NCBI GenBank assembly: GCA_010405405.1
Contig: MU004232.1
Location: forward strand, 7,540 to 71,539
Length of the DNA: 64,000 bases
Source of the DNA: Microthyrium microscopicum
Taxonomy: Eukaryota; Ascomycota; Dothideomycetes; Microthyriales; Microthyriaceae
Direction: 5' to 3'
Shown in pieces: positions 26,401 to 38,114 of the stretch. Numbering within the stretch: position 1 is the first letter of the stretch; each line of letters opens with the position of its first letter. The position numbers and the translations under genes were made by a program. The notes beneath the pieces were generated by a model. The model was not told where the DNA came from. It saw nothing but the letters and a program-made list of their open reading frames with translations, and made no database searches.

Positions 26401-29400
26401 AAGTAATATACCTATTTAGTAAAACGTATTAAAATAAGAATAGTTACTAGAGTTTAAAGAGCTTAAAAATAAGAAAGTTTCTAAATAAAGATAGGAGTAG
26501 TTATAAAAATCTAAATAATTTAGCCTAAATAATAAGAAGGATAATAATCTAGAATATTAGCGTTATTATAAACTAGATTTAAATAAAGTAAGTAAGAAAG
26601 TTTATAAAACAAAATTAGTATTTCTATATAATAAGCTATTAGATATATTTAGTTCTTAAAGTATAAACTAAGTAGAAACTATAATAAGTAAGTTACTAGT
26701 AAGGATAGCTAACTAATAAAATATATATCTATTATTAAACTATTACTTCTATTTTATAGAGAGACCTAAATTATATAATAACTAGACTAAAAAACTAGTT
26801 AGAAGAAAATCCTAACTTAGTAAATTATTTACGCCTATTTATTTAATAATAAGGCTAGTAAGCTATTTTCTATTTTAATAGATTATTAAGAAATTTCTAA
26901 ACTATAAAGAGTTAAATTACTACTATTAGTTTAAATATACTATAATAAATATTAAAATATAATATCTTTCTTTTATAATATATAATTTAGAATATTACTT
27001 TTTAAATAAATAGTTAAGATAATACTAGGTATTATATAAAAGAGTATCTATTCTATAATACTACTCTTTATAGAAATATAGAAATACTATATATATATTT
27101 ACTATAAGTTTAAATATACTTTAATGTATACTAAAATAAAATAAATTCTAAGTACTTAGAAAATATAATAAACTATACTTATCTATTTAATAATAAGGCT
27201 ACAAAGTACTTAGTAAAAATAGAATCTAGGTATAAAATAATACAAATACTTTATAAAGAATAATAAAAGAAGTAAAAGATTAATAGATCTTTTATAATAT
27301 AACTTAGAATAAAGTATTCTTCTATAAGACTAGATATACCTAAAATAACTAAAGATACTACTATAGGTTTAATAATACCCTAATAGAGAAGATTATATTT
27401 CTATAATAAAGAAAAATATTCTAAGTATAATATTCTAAGAGATATATAAATATCTCTATACTTTTAATAGAAAAAAATATTCTAAATATAATATTCTAGG
27501 AAGTATATAAATAATCTTATACTCCTATTAGTTTAAATATAATATCTTTATATTATAAATATTAATAAATTTATAATTAGCTAAGATACTATTTAATATT
27601 TATATTTTAACTAAACGTAGTAGTAAAAATTCTTAAGAAGAGCTATAGTAATATATTTTCTTAGAAAAAGCTATATAGCTAATTTAGGCGCTACTATACC
27701 TTTAAATATACTATTTCTAACTAGGCAAAATATATATAGAATTCTATAAAACTTAGAGAATAAAGTTAACTCTCTATACTATTTTAGAAACTTAATAATA
27801 ACCTTTATTATCTATAAGATAACTTAGCTATAAAATCCTAATATTCTATATCCTTACTTATTTAATAATAATTTTTCCTTTAGAGTTATATAATAAGAAT
27901 TTAGATATACTAAATTAAGAAAGCTAGATTTTAATAATATATTTATAAAGAAATATAATTAATACTAATAAGTAAATAAAAATCTAACTTAATAATATAA
28001 ACCTTTAGGAATTTAATAACTTAAGAGCTAACTTTAGATTTCTTACTATAGGAGATAAAGTTACTACTTCTATATATTTAAATGTAATTAAGAACTTCTA
28101 ATTTTAAAAGCTATAATTACTTTTTAAAAAGGCTAATAAAGAGTTAATAAAATATTTAGCTTTAAAAATCTAAGGATCTAAGTATAACCTTCCTAAGTAG
28201 GTACTAATATTTAATTAAGAAAGAAATAAATTATTTACCTACTAGTATATATTCTACTTCTCTAAATTAAATTACTCTATTCTCTTTATACTATACTTTA
28301 TAATAAGATATTCTAAAATTATAAGAATAGATACTATATAAAGATATATTAATAGATTTTAGTATTACTATTAAAAATAGTAGATTTAGTAAATACTACT
28401 AAGTAATGATAACTTATATTAAAAATTAATATAGTACTTTAGCTAAAAGATTTCTTAAGAAACTTCTTAGAGAGCTTATTTATTAAATTAAGTATAAATA
28501 ATAAATAATTATAAAATAATTATTATAATTCTATATATAAAGTATAGAAAGTAGCTAACTTAACTTATTTATATCTAGCATAATATATATAAACTAAAAA
28601 GTATTTTCTAATAACTAACTCTAGCCTAAATCTAATTAAAGAATATAAAAGAAAGTATTAGTTAGTAAAAGAAATAGACGCAAGTAATTAAACTTAATAA
28701 AAAAAAGAACTAAATATTCTAAAATATAATATACTAGATTATAATAAATAAATAGCAAAGCTTAATAATAAGTAAAAGCTAGAAAAAATAGTAGACTATT
28801 TTAAGAAAAAAATCTAGTAAAGACTAGTTATTTTTAGGATAATAAATAAAGAAAAGTAGAATACTTAAGATTTAATAGACGAATTAAATAAAATATAAAA
28901 GCGCCTTAACCTATATCTAAGAGTTCTTATTTAATACGAAATATTTATATTTCTAATCTATTAAGGTTAAGTATAAAAGTATATAGTTATATATAACTTA
29001 GATTCTACTAAACTCTAAGAATAAAAATATATAAATTAAGCTAATATTAAAACTATTTTTAATTAGTAATAAGCTAATATATATAAGTTCCTATATATCT
29101 TAAATAATATAAGAGAAGCTACTTATTATACTTAACTCTATATAGAGAACGTAATTTCTCCTAATTACTAACTTAAGATACTTAACGCTTAGTATAGTTT
29201 ACTATTATACTAATAAGTTAATATAAAAAATAACTTAAAATTTAAAAATAATAACTCTTTTCTCTAATAAGTAGAATATATTTTATAGGTATAAATATAT
29301 AAAAAAGATAAAGAAGAGTTAAATATTTTAATACTCTAAAGTAAAGTAGTAAATTTAAAAAGAATTAAATAACTTTAATTATATTAAGATATAACTAATT

Positions 29401-31824
29401 CCTATATAACTATTATAGAATCTTCTATTACTATTTATAAGCAAAAAGTCTAAGTTTAAGTAAATAGATTACTAGTTAAACTAGTAGCTAAATAAGTTTA
29501 ATTTAACTTAATAGCTACTAGTAAAGAAGATAAAGTTATTCCTAAGCTAGAAACTATTACTATATTCTAAAATCTACTAGTTAGGATTAATAATTTAATA
29601 TTACTATCCTTTATATAACCTTTCTTATAAGAAGAGATAGAAAGTAGAGCCTCTTTATTATATTAGAAAATAAAGCAAATTAATAAAAATTTAATTCCTT
29701 TAAGCTTATTTAATTTAGAAGTAGAACTAGGTTTATTACTAAACTTTTTAATAAAAGATATATATACTACTATATAAGCTCTTAAGAATGCTTAAATATA
29801 ATAAGAATAACTAAAAAACGAGCTAAAGAAAAAAATAAAATTAAAGATAATATATAGCTTAGATTAGGATAAAGATAAGTACTATATATTAAAAGAATAA
29901 CTATAGAATTATATAGATAGTAAAATTCTATAAATATAGCTTTATAAATTTAATATAGAAATTAAATATTTTAAGATAGATTTAGGAATTTTATTAGTAG
30001 TAAAATATTCTTTATAACTAAAGCCTTCCCTAGAAATCGTAGTTACTATTAAAATAATTATATAATACTATATATTAAAGAAGAATAAAAATAAGATAAG
30101 TCTTTAGAAGCTAAATATCTTTATTAAATATCTAATCTAGATAAGAACTTAAGTTTAACTTTAATATAACTATAAAACAATAAGAGGTTAATTAGTTTAT
30201 AAGAATTAGGAATACTACTATTTTTTATAATAAGGTTAAATTATAATTAGTAGGCTCCTTTAAGTATATATAAGACGCCTAGAGCTAATTAAACTATTAC
30301 TAAAATTTTATAAGATCTATATAAGTAATAGAGTAATTTAAGAACTTATATATAAAAAGAAGAATTTAAATTTTATTAGTAAATTACTAGTACTACTAAA
30401 TAATACTAAGTATTTTACTTAGTATAAAAAAATTATAAAGCTATTCTATAATACTAAGAATAAATTTATAATTACTCTTCTAGAATAAGTAGTTTAAAAT
30501 ATATTTACCTATCTTAGACTAGAAGGCTTTAATTTTATTAATATTATATATAATAATCTACTTTAGTATTAGTAAAATATAATATTTATTATTAAAAATA
30601 AAAAAGTTACGTATTAAGACTTAAGACTAGACTATCTTAAAAATACTTAGAAATAGCTAATAGATATAGCTAATAAGATAGCTATAACTAAGTTTAATTA
30701 AAACTTAATACTAAAATAAGTTTAAAAGTAAATAATAGAACGTAATAAATAAGTTTAATAGTACGTTAAGGCCTTACTATAAGAAAATAATACTATTTAA
30801 TAATAACGTAATAAACTTATAGACTATATAATAAAGTACTTAGATTATTTACTATTAAACTACTTTCTTAATAATCTACTAGTTTAGTCTACTCTATTTA
30901 TAAGTAAATATAAAAATAAATAGTAGTATAATAATAATTATCTACTATAGCTATAAGATTATATAAATATTAACTTTAGTAGTAACTAAATAAATAATAA
31001 TAAAAAAAATTATAATTATAATAATTAATTTAAATTCTATACTAATAAACTACTTAAAGAAACTAAGTACTATAATAAACTATTAAATAATACGCCTTAA
31101 TTAATAATAGTATCTTAAGAGAATAATATTATATTTAAAAAAGTACTAGTTAAAATATCTACTTTAGTTAACTACTTTATTATAAAGAAAGTTATAATAA
31201 ATAATTAATATAAAGATTATAATAATCCTAAGAAATATAAATACTTTAATAATTTAGAGGCTAAATAACTACTTAATAAAGTTAAGTAGTAAAATCTATC
31301 TATATAATAGGTTTATAATAATATAATTTAATAAAAAGATATATAGCTTTATAGTCTTTAGTTTATATATTATCTAATATAGTAAAAATATAATTAGATA
31401 AGCTTCTTATTCTTAAAGCTAGTAATATTTTTTAATACTATACTACTAATTATTTATAACTTACTATAACTCTTACTTACTTTATAATAAAATAAAGTTA
31501 AGAACCTAAATATAAGTACTTATTATCTAATACTATATTTAATATATATAAAAATATATAAGATTTTTTATAAAAAGGAATAGCTTAAAGAAAAATATAA
31601 CTTATTATTAACTATTTAATCTAAATAGGAACTATTTCTAAATAATATACTAAAGGATAGTAAAAAAAAAAATAAAGGTACTAAAAAAGAAAGTAAGAAA
31701 ACTAAAGGTAGTAAGTTTACTAAAACTAATAAAAAGGAAATTAAGTAATAAAAAATTTATTAATAAAAGATTTATTTATATATAAAGTTAAAATTATATC
31801 TTAATCTTTATTATTTATAAAATA

Positions 31825-32069
31825 GTTAATAGCTAGATTACTAACTTATAATCCTTAGTACTATATAGACTTAATAATATGAACTATATTTAAAGGTATA
31901 AAAATAGATAAGATCTTAACTTACTTTAATTATTAAAATATACGTTATATAGCTAAATTAAGTATGTTTTCTATATCCGATTTATATCCTCTTATTCTCT
32001 AGATTCTACGACGTACGTTTGAACGCACAGTGGAAGCGCTAGGCTGTTTAGAGGTTCACACATAAACAG
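31825..32069. repeat. 245-base dispersed repeat, right copy, spanning the RIP edge
   Basis: This is the ungapped partner of 8,956–9,200. Its first ~150 bases are as AT-rich as the left copy. From about 31,976 onward it keeps normal base composition, and roughly twenty positions differ from the left copy, nearly all with C or G here against T or A there. The repeat ends about 125 bases before the first predicted start codon of the gene-rich half. Confidence 0.85.
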
Positions 32070-32193
32070 GGTTCTTTGACAGCTTGAAAGCCGCCTCTCT
32101 TGTTCTTGTTCCGATACTCAAACACCACACATCAGTTGAGAGCTTGGGAATAGACACACGTGGTCCATATATGTGCTGTGTCCGACAGCCACG

Positions 32194-33142
32194 ATGAACG
32201 GGCAGACTTTTCCAGATTGGCTGCGACTGTAAGTCTCAACGCAGTGAAGATGTTTGAGGCGACTGCTAAGACAACCAGTTCAGTCTTTTACTGATATTTT
32301 CTCTTCTATCTTTTCTACCTCAAATTGAGCGGATTGTATCACGCAAAGAGTGCAGCATCTTGGCTCCTAACTATATCCTCTTCAACCTCATTACTGCTAC
32401 TGAGCACTTCGCCTTTTACCTTCTTTTCATTATTGACTACCCTCCACCGACCGATGAGCCACATGATGACTTACTAGTTGGCAGTCCACCTTCAACAGGC
32501 GACTATTTGAATTTGGCCCAGTTCGCTCTTACCGCTCTTTACCATTTAACATTGTAAGTACAAAAATCGTGCGTATGTCTGTCAAATCGAACTAAATCAT
32601 CATCACTCAGATTTGGGCTGTACCTGTACTTCCCTCAACATGGTTCAAGAACAGGATTTTCGAAAAGTAGTATGGTTGCATTGTACTTATGCTTCCTTTC
32701 CATATCCGTCATGCCAGTACTCCTAGAGCTCCCAAACAAACCACCTCAAAAGGGGGGAAGCATGAGTTTTTTTGGCGCCATGATTGCGGGACCTCATGCC
32801 CACATCGTCCACCCGCTTGTCACTGCATTTGCATCCGCCTCACTGGCACCTCAACTTCGTGCAATTCGGGCTGGTCCAGGCCCGGGAGCACTTAGCATTC
32901 CTAGCTTGTTGCTGCAATCGGTCACGTTTACGTTGCTTGCATTGAGCTGGATGATTCGCCTGCCTTTACCACGGGGCTATACTTTCATTCCCTGGTGGTA
33001 TTGGTATGCCTTGGTAGGATGGGCGGCAGTAGATGATGCCATATTTGCTATATACCAGGGCGTGTTGTGGTGGACGGCTAGTAGCCATGGAATCGCGCAG
33101 ATGGTGAGCGAGGCACAGCCGTTACTGAGCACACCAGGGTGA
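32194..33142 (+). CDS. Multi-pass membrane protein of unknown function
   Basis: Three exons, 32,194–32,228, 32,356–32,553 and 32,611–33,142, give 254 residues. Introns 32,229–32,355 and 32,554–32,610 begin GTAAGT and end CAG, and the frame runs through both. The protein starts MNGQTFPDWLRLILAPNY and has about five or six hydrophobic segments, two in the first half and four in the last exon, ending with a tryptophan/tyrosine-rich segment (IPWWYWYALVGWAAVDD). I do not recognise the family. The start is only about 125 bases from the end of the RIP-marked repeat, so its promoter must overlap or abut the repeat remnant. The next gene converges on it with a 41-base gap. Expression is unknown; the clean splice sites argue that it is a real gene. 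Confidence 0.7.
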
Positions 33143-33183
33143 AGCCTCGTTGTTGTAATTATTGCAGGTGAAGTAAGTTGTTG

Positions 33184-33573
33184 CTAGGTAACATGGAATA
33201 ATAATATAATGCAGTTACTGATAGACTTAAAAGGACACTGCGTGCAGGCTACTCCAGGCTGCATAGCAAGGTGCGGGTGAGAGGAAGAGTTGTCTGGACG
33301 AAGATCAAGAGCATTGGGATCATGAAGTTGAAGAGAGCTTATGAATAAACGTAAGCCTTTGCGGGCTCTAGCAGACACTGAAGGCTTCTCAGCAAGATGC
33401 TTTGACACTCTTTCTCCCAAGGGTTTCAGAGCGTACTTGCATGTTGTGCATATAATTGTAGGTTCAGGAGTATTGAGGTAGAGTCCTAGAGTAGCAAGTC
33501 GTGAGAATACATCATCCGAAGAAAGAGCATCCCAGCTCTGAAAGTCTTGCAAAGGAGTACTGGTAATGGTCAT
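33184..33573 (-). pseudogene. OrsD-like (DUF3505) zinc-finger fragment
   Basis: A 129-codon frame from an ATG at 33,573 resembles the N-terminal part of OrsD-like proteins, named after the Aspergillus orsellinic acid cluster and widespread in fungi as unknown-function proteins. The first finger-like motif is C-T-T-C-K-Y-A-L-K-P followed by KHL around residues 42–60, and the second is GVACTQCPFKS near residues 107–117. Family members normally continue for hundreds of residues past the second motif. Here the frame ends after about a dozen residues with no convincing splice exit. I therefore take it as a truncated copy, although a short functional gene cannot be excluded. It faces the membrane-protein gene tail to tail. 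Confidence 0.5.
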
Positions 33574-33818
33574 GATCTTGTTTAGTTGTCAAATGCAGCT
33601 CAAAATTGGTTTTGGTAAGGTGAAATTGAATGGTGGTCGGTAAAGATGGATGGAAATGGAAAGAAATAGAATGTTTATTTCAAATATAGTCTCTTTTGAG
33701 GTTCGATCGGGAGTTAAAAATACTTGAGTAGGGTGGGTGGGCAGGATTCCAGAATGAACTCCCAAGTTGCTACGGAATGTCAAATCCCATTACTCTAAGA
33801 AACTAAAAGCCATAACAT

Positions 33819-34996
33819 CTAGACTGAAGATTGATACTCCGAGCTTTGCGCCTTTGATACAACTGATTGTGTTGCTTGTCTGGAATGATTTGGTGTAAGC
33901 TTCGAACCATTAGGTGTCTGCTTCGAATTATTGTTTGTAGTAGACATCCAACTTGATACCAGTGGTTTGAAGGTTCCAGCGGCAGTGGCAATCAAGCTGA
34001 CACCAACTTCAACAATAGTCCACATACAAATTGGCATATTGTCATACAAAAAGTCCTGAGCTCTCATTTTGTGAATATAAGGAATTCTAGCAATGGTTGC
34101 AATACTCGCACTGAAGACAAGTTAGCACACAAATTCAAGGATACGCCGAAAACTTACATTGAACCAATTGCCAGGAGGATAGAGATCGAAACTTTCTGCT
34201 TTCTTCGCATTTGCAACCTGGAGACCATGATTGTAGGTATGATTGCAAGGGCCATATCACATGTGGCCACCGAAACCCCATGTGCATATCTTGTCTTGAT
34301 GAGAACTTCGACATCTAAACAATGCCCACTCGTATCACCAAGTAGTCTTGTCCAGAAAAAGTGTATTGGGTGACAGTTGATCATTAAGGTAGTGAAGTAT
34401 ACAATCGTAATACTTATTGCCAAGCCAGCCACAGCATATATTGCGTAAATCTCGGCTTTTACGTTCGATATTCGAAGTAGTGTGGACGCAAACGATAGTT
34501 TAATGACGCAGGTAGCGAAAACGTAAAGGTTTTCGGCAATGAAAACATCCTTTCAATACAATCAGTCGGTATGTCCCAGAGCTATGCAAACCACAATTCG
34601 CACAGAATTGGTAAAGACAAGGAACAAAATGTTGACTTACTCTGATACCTCTAGCAAAAGCCTGGGGCTGAACACTCCAAACATGTCGAGCAAAAGCATC
34701 ATGAGCGAGACCGTTCATTAGAATGATGCAAAAACCGCTGTAGAGAAACTGGTTCAAAGCAGGTCACTTAGCAATGATTTGATCAAACAAAGCACTAAAG
34801 ACTTTGAAAAGGGTAGAAACTATACCAGAGCAGCTACAGCAAGGTAATCATCTACTCCCAAATGAGAATAACGAATCCTTGTATAACATCTTGTAGCAAC
34901 GAAACACCAGCTAAGAGTAAAAAATATGCTGAGTGTAGCTGCAACTTCAGGAATTCTGGTGTGAGTTGAAATGCTTGATGATATTGGAGCTGACAT
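33819..34996 (-). CDS. Rhodopsin-domain (SAT4-type) integral membrane protein
   Basis: Four exons (34,996–34,826; 34,748–34,641; 34,549–34,158; 34,110–33,819) give 320 residues. The donors are GTATAG, GTAAGT and GTAAGT; the acceptors are CAG, AAG and CAG; and the frame holds across all three introns. The protein shows the layout of the fungal rhodopsin domain family: a short outside N-terminus, an HLGVDDYLA motif after the first loop (residues 45–53), a string of hydrophobic helices, and a hydrophilic Ser/Thr/Asn-rich C-terminal tail. It also carries late motifs typical of the family (RIPYI near helix six, then DFLYDN and W-T-I-V-E-V-G). Members are plasma-membrane proteins of mostly unknown function, some needed for virulence. 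The second exon is short and less well conserved, so that part of the model is the weakest. Confidence 0.75.
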
Positions 34997-35638
34997 GTTA
35001 AATGATGCTGAGGCTAGTACTCAAGACTATGAAAGATTTGAAGGCCGGTCTTCGAAAGGGATAACAATTGCTGATATATAGCAAGTCGTTCAGTGGGAGT
35101 TGGAATACGTCGGTCCCAAAATTTAGGCGTAGCAGTGGCAGGACCCCTGATGTTTGCAGCTCGAAATCCTTCGAAAGAGTCGTGAATTGCAAAGCTCAAT
35201 CTGTATTAGGTAAAATGGCTAAAAAAAGGAGAACAGCAATGAATCATAGGAATTGACTAGAGGAAAAGGATGGTACGCTGTTACTGACAGTACCAATGGC
35301 CAGCCTCCCTACTTCACTACAGGAGCATTCGAATGAAACCGTCAAGAATATAAGTCAGGTAGGAAACTTGATTGCCCAGACAAATCGAAATATTGTTTTC
35401 TATTCCCAAAGCAAACAAATTGATCTAGGAGGTAGTCAAGTCAAGACAGAAAAACCATCAAAGTGCCATACTCATGGCTTTGAGTTGTATCATCCAGTGA
35501 AGATGGAACAGCAGGTTTGAAAAAAGCATGCCGTTTTGGTTTTTAGCTCAAAGAAAACCTACTTCAAAACAATTGTAATTCTTAGAGAGCGTTTTTAGCT
35601 ATACTAACATCTATTAAATAGCCCAAAATCCGATATCT
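34997..35638. other. Intergenic region with weak exon-like pieces
   Basis: A 61-codon minus-strand open stretch at 35,014–35,199 follows a possible acceptor but has no ATG and matches nothing I know. On the plus strand, an ATG at 35,296 opens a hydrophilic 21-codon stretch ending at a possible GTAGGA donor, which could be the first exon of the MFS transporter to the right. A TACTAAC-type branch site followed by TTAAATAG at 35,605–35,630 looks like the 3' end of an intron feeding that transporter. None of these can be confirmed. Confidence 0.4.
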
Positions 35639-37077
35639 TGGCCAACAAGTCGTAAGGTGTTTGTTACGTAGCTATCATGTCTCTCAACATTCTTCACCAC
35701 ATACACGCCCGGCGCCTATACTGCTGGTTTGGACCAATACAAAATGGAATGGCAAATTAGCACCACTGCAGTATATGCTGGTATTACAACTTTCACAATG
35801 TGCTTTGCTGTTGCCGCTATGGTTTTAGCACCGTTTTCTGAACTCCAAGGACGCAGACCTGTTTTCCTGGTTGCCGGTGTTGTGTACTGTATCTCTCAGA
35901 TTGGCTCAGGCGCTACAATGTCATTTGTTGGAATGCTGGTTACACGCGCGATAGCAGGATTCTCATGCTCGGTGTTTTCGACAATGGTGGGCGGCGTTAT
36001 TAGCGACATCTACATCTCCAAGGAGCGCAACACTGCGATGGCAATATTCTCGGGAACAGCTCTTGCTGGTGCAGCATTGGGGCCCATGATATCGGGGATC
36101 ATTGCACAGCATTTGAATTGGCGCTGGATATTCTATTTGCAAACAATCACTTGCGCTATAACAGTTTTTGCACTGTTCCTGGGTTTTCCGGAGACAAGAG
36201 GTAGTGTGCTACTCAGTCAAAAGACGCAAGCTCTGAACAGATGGTATGAAGAAGTTGAAAAGCAGCCATATCATAAGCCAGACGAGAATACAGGCAATGA
36301 AGGTCGAGGAACCGATGTTAGCATCCCTGTATGTCATGGACTGCGTTGGAAAGTGAAGGAAGATGAAGATCGTGCATTTATTGCAATACTTATCCGCATA
36401 TCGCTGACTCGACCACTTTTTCTTCTTTTTGCCGAGGGCATCGTCTTTTGGCTCTCCTTGTGGATGGCGTTTGCATGGACAATTGTATATCCGACCTTCG
36501 AGGCCCTTCCACTCATGTTTAGTGCGACGTATAGATTCGACAATCAGGCCAACGGTTTGGCTTTTCTTGCAGTGCAGTTGCCTCCATATTATCTGCTATT
36601 TTGGCGGTTTGGCAAGAATCGTCATTGCCTCGAATCGAATGGCTACCCGGCAATTTAAGAGACAAGCCGGAGCGACGACTCTATTTCTCTTGCTTTCAAA
36701 GCCTACTTCTACCTGTCGGTCTCTTCTGGCTGGAAACAACGATGAGACCTTCTATTCCTTGGATTGTACCGGTGCTTGCATTTGATTGTTTGACCATTGG
36801 AATATTCAGCGTCTACCTGGCAGTGTTCAATTATCTGGCTGACACTTACCATGCTTATGCAAGGTCGGCCATTGCCGCGCAGAGCTTCACCAGAAATGTC
36901 TTTGCAGCATGCTTGCCACTGGCAACAGCGCCCATGTTCAGCGATCTGGGATTTCTGAATGCAGGCTGCTTGTTGGGTGCTGCGGATATTGCTTTGAGTG
37001 CAGTTCCATGGGCGTTAGTACTTTGGGGCGAAAAAATAAGGCGGAGGAGCAAGATTGCCAGTCAATCAGCAGAATGA
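35639..37077 (+). pseudogene. MFS transporter (DHA1 drug:H+ antiporter type), broken
   Basis: The reading frame shows a 12-helix DHA1-type major facilitator. WPTSRK before helix 1 (from 35,639) and SELQGRRPVFLVAG in the loop 2–3 region mark the first half, and GPMISGIIAQHLNWRWIFY mark helices 5–6. The second half has SLWMAFAWTIVY (helix 7) and a C-terminal half ending at 37,077. Two defects are visible. An in-frame TAG at 35,669–35,671 separates the WPTSRK motif from helix 1. In addition, the frame changes at about 36,569–36,578, exactly where GCAGT is written twice in tandem; a 5-base duplication shifts the frame by two, which is what is seen. Downstream the family pattern (LLLPVGLFWLE, then a long hydrophobic half) continues in the other frame. 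Family members are plasma-membrane proton antiporters for drugs or small metabolites. A sequencing error could explain one defect but hardly both. Confidence 0.7.
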
Positions 37078-38114
37078 TTCTTAGGCTGTATTCAATATAG
37101 AATCCGTTCTCATCAGGTCTGACTTACTCCTCGAGCTGCCAGTGTGTTACCTGAAGCATTAACGATGCGGACATGGCTTTGAGGGGAGCAAGTCTTCGAT
37201 CGCCCAAGACATCAGATTTAGGACTAGAAATTGAGAGAGATGATGGCCCAGATCAGTCTCTGGTCGTTGAGTGCTCTAGAGTAGAATGTGACCGTCTCTT
37301 CGAACGTTGAAGTAAAAGGGAGACGCGAGAAGAAAGTAGCCTCCCATTTAGGTCTAGCGCCGAGCAACCATAGCAACCTCCTTTTCTTCAACTTCTCCGT
37401 AAACAATAAACCTGCATCATCAACATGTCGCGCCCAACACCATCTTGATCTTAGGATGCCATTACCATCGTGAGAGATCGTTTGCTCGCCCATAAGTCCA
37501 TTGGCGCTGCATCTGCAATTGAGATCGTCAGCGGATTGCGGCCAGGACAAACAGCTGTATCAAAAGGTGAATCATCAATGTAGTAAGAAACCAGCAATAT
37601 GATCAAGAGATCCACCGCAACGCGAAACCATAGAGGATATATGCACGCGATTAGTGCGTCTTTAATCGAGTTGTTGGTATTTACACAGTATGGATTTACG
37701 ACTTGCTGCTCCACTCTGAATGACCTCATACCGCAGTACGCAACCTGCGAATAAATGCAACTCGCCACATAATCCTTAGATAGGAGACGGCGGTATTAAT
37801 TAGCAGTAACTAAAGAGCGATCAAGTGCTTTTATCCTCCACTGCTCTAGGTATCCGAAACCAGGATTTAACTAATTACGAATTTATGCCACACGAAGATA
37901 TGGATGTGAAAACAAGATGCGATGCTAACTTGGTAAGTTGGTAGTACGCGCTACTCCAACACTTATGACGACGCTTTCCCAGCGCCGCTTCTGTAAAACC
38001 TCACCTACTACTCTACTCCCTTGAACGTTGACATTTGTTTCTAACAATTCAGTTTTCGAGCGAAATTTGAGAGCCGGTTTTCAAGAAAAGACATTACATC
38101 TCTTGGTAGTCGTC
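37078..38114. other. Intergenic region, no convincing gene
   Basis: Two overlapping minus-strand open frames of just over 100 codons lie at 37,224–37,550 and 37,451–37,768. The second contains one hydrophobic stretch (near 37,560–37,660). Neither resembles a known family or links to a further exon. The right part should hold the promoter of the decarboxylase-like gene. Confidence 0.5.

Larger units (their letters stand above)
1..31975. repeat. RIP-degraded AT-rich repeat island
   Basis: This stretch is overwhelmingly A and T, with very few CpG and abundant TpA, and holds no open frame of 60 codons on either strand. Intact-looking genes start only after about 32.1 kb. In ascomycetes this pattern is the known result of repeat-induced point mutation (C to T on both strands) acting on transposons. 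Remnants of a LINE and of LTR-type pol genes can still be recognised inside, and several tandem arrays are listed separately. The parts between the named elements (about 3.9–8.9, 9.2–12.6, 13.1–17.4 and 26.4–31.8 kb) are the same kind of DNA. Long stop-interrupted coding-like stretches can be sensed in them, but I could not name a family. No host gene is visible. Confidence 0.9.

Noticed and set aside
1-31975. Mitochondrial origin of the AT-rich half
   Set aside because: No respiratory-chain, rRNA or tRNA features were recognised. The remnants seen are LINE and LTR-type, and the two copies of the 245-base repeat differ by RIP-type transitions.
8956-32069. The 245-base repeat pair as terminal repeats of one 23 kb element
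   Set aside because: The left copy lies within a longer coding-like stretch and the right copy has different flanks. The ends lack a shared terminal structure, so an internal fragment duplicated elsewhere is simpler.
35014-35199. Minus-strand 61-codon gene
   Set aside because: It begins at TTG, not ATG, has no family resemblance and no clear joining exon.
36485-36575. Intron explaining the MFS frame change
   Set aside because: Any such intron would remove conserved helix 7–8 sequence, and the available acceptors do not restore the required frame. The tandem GCAGT explains it directly.
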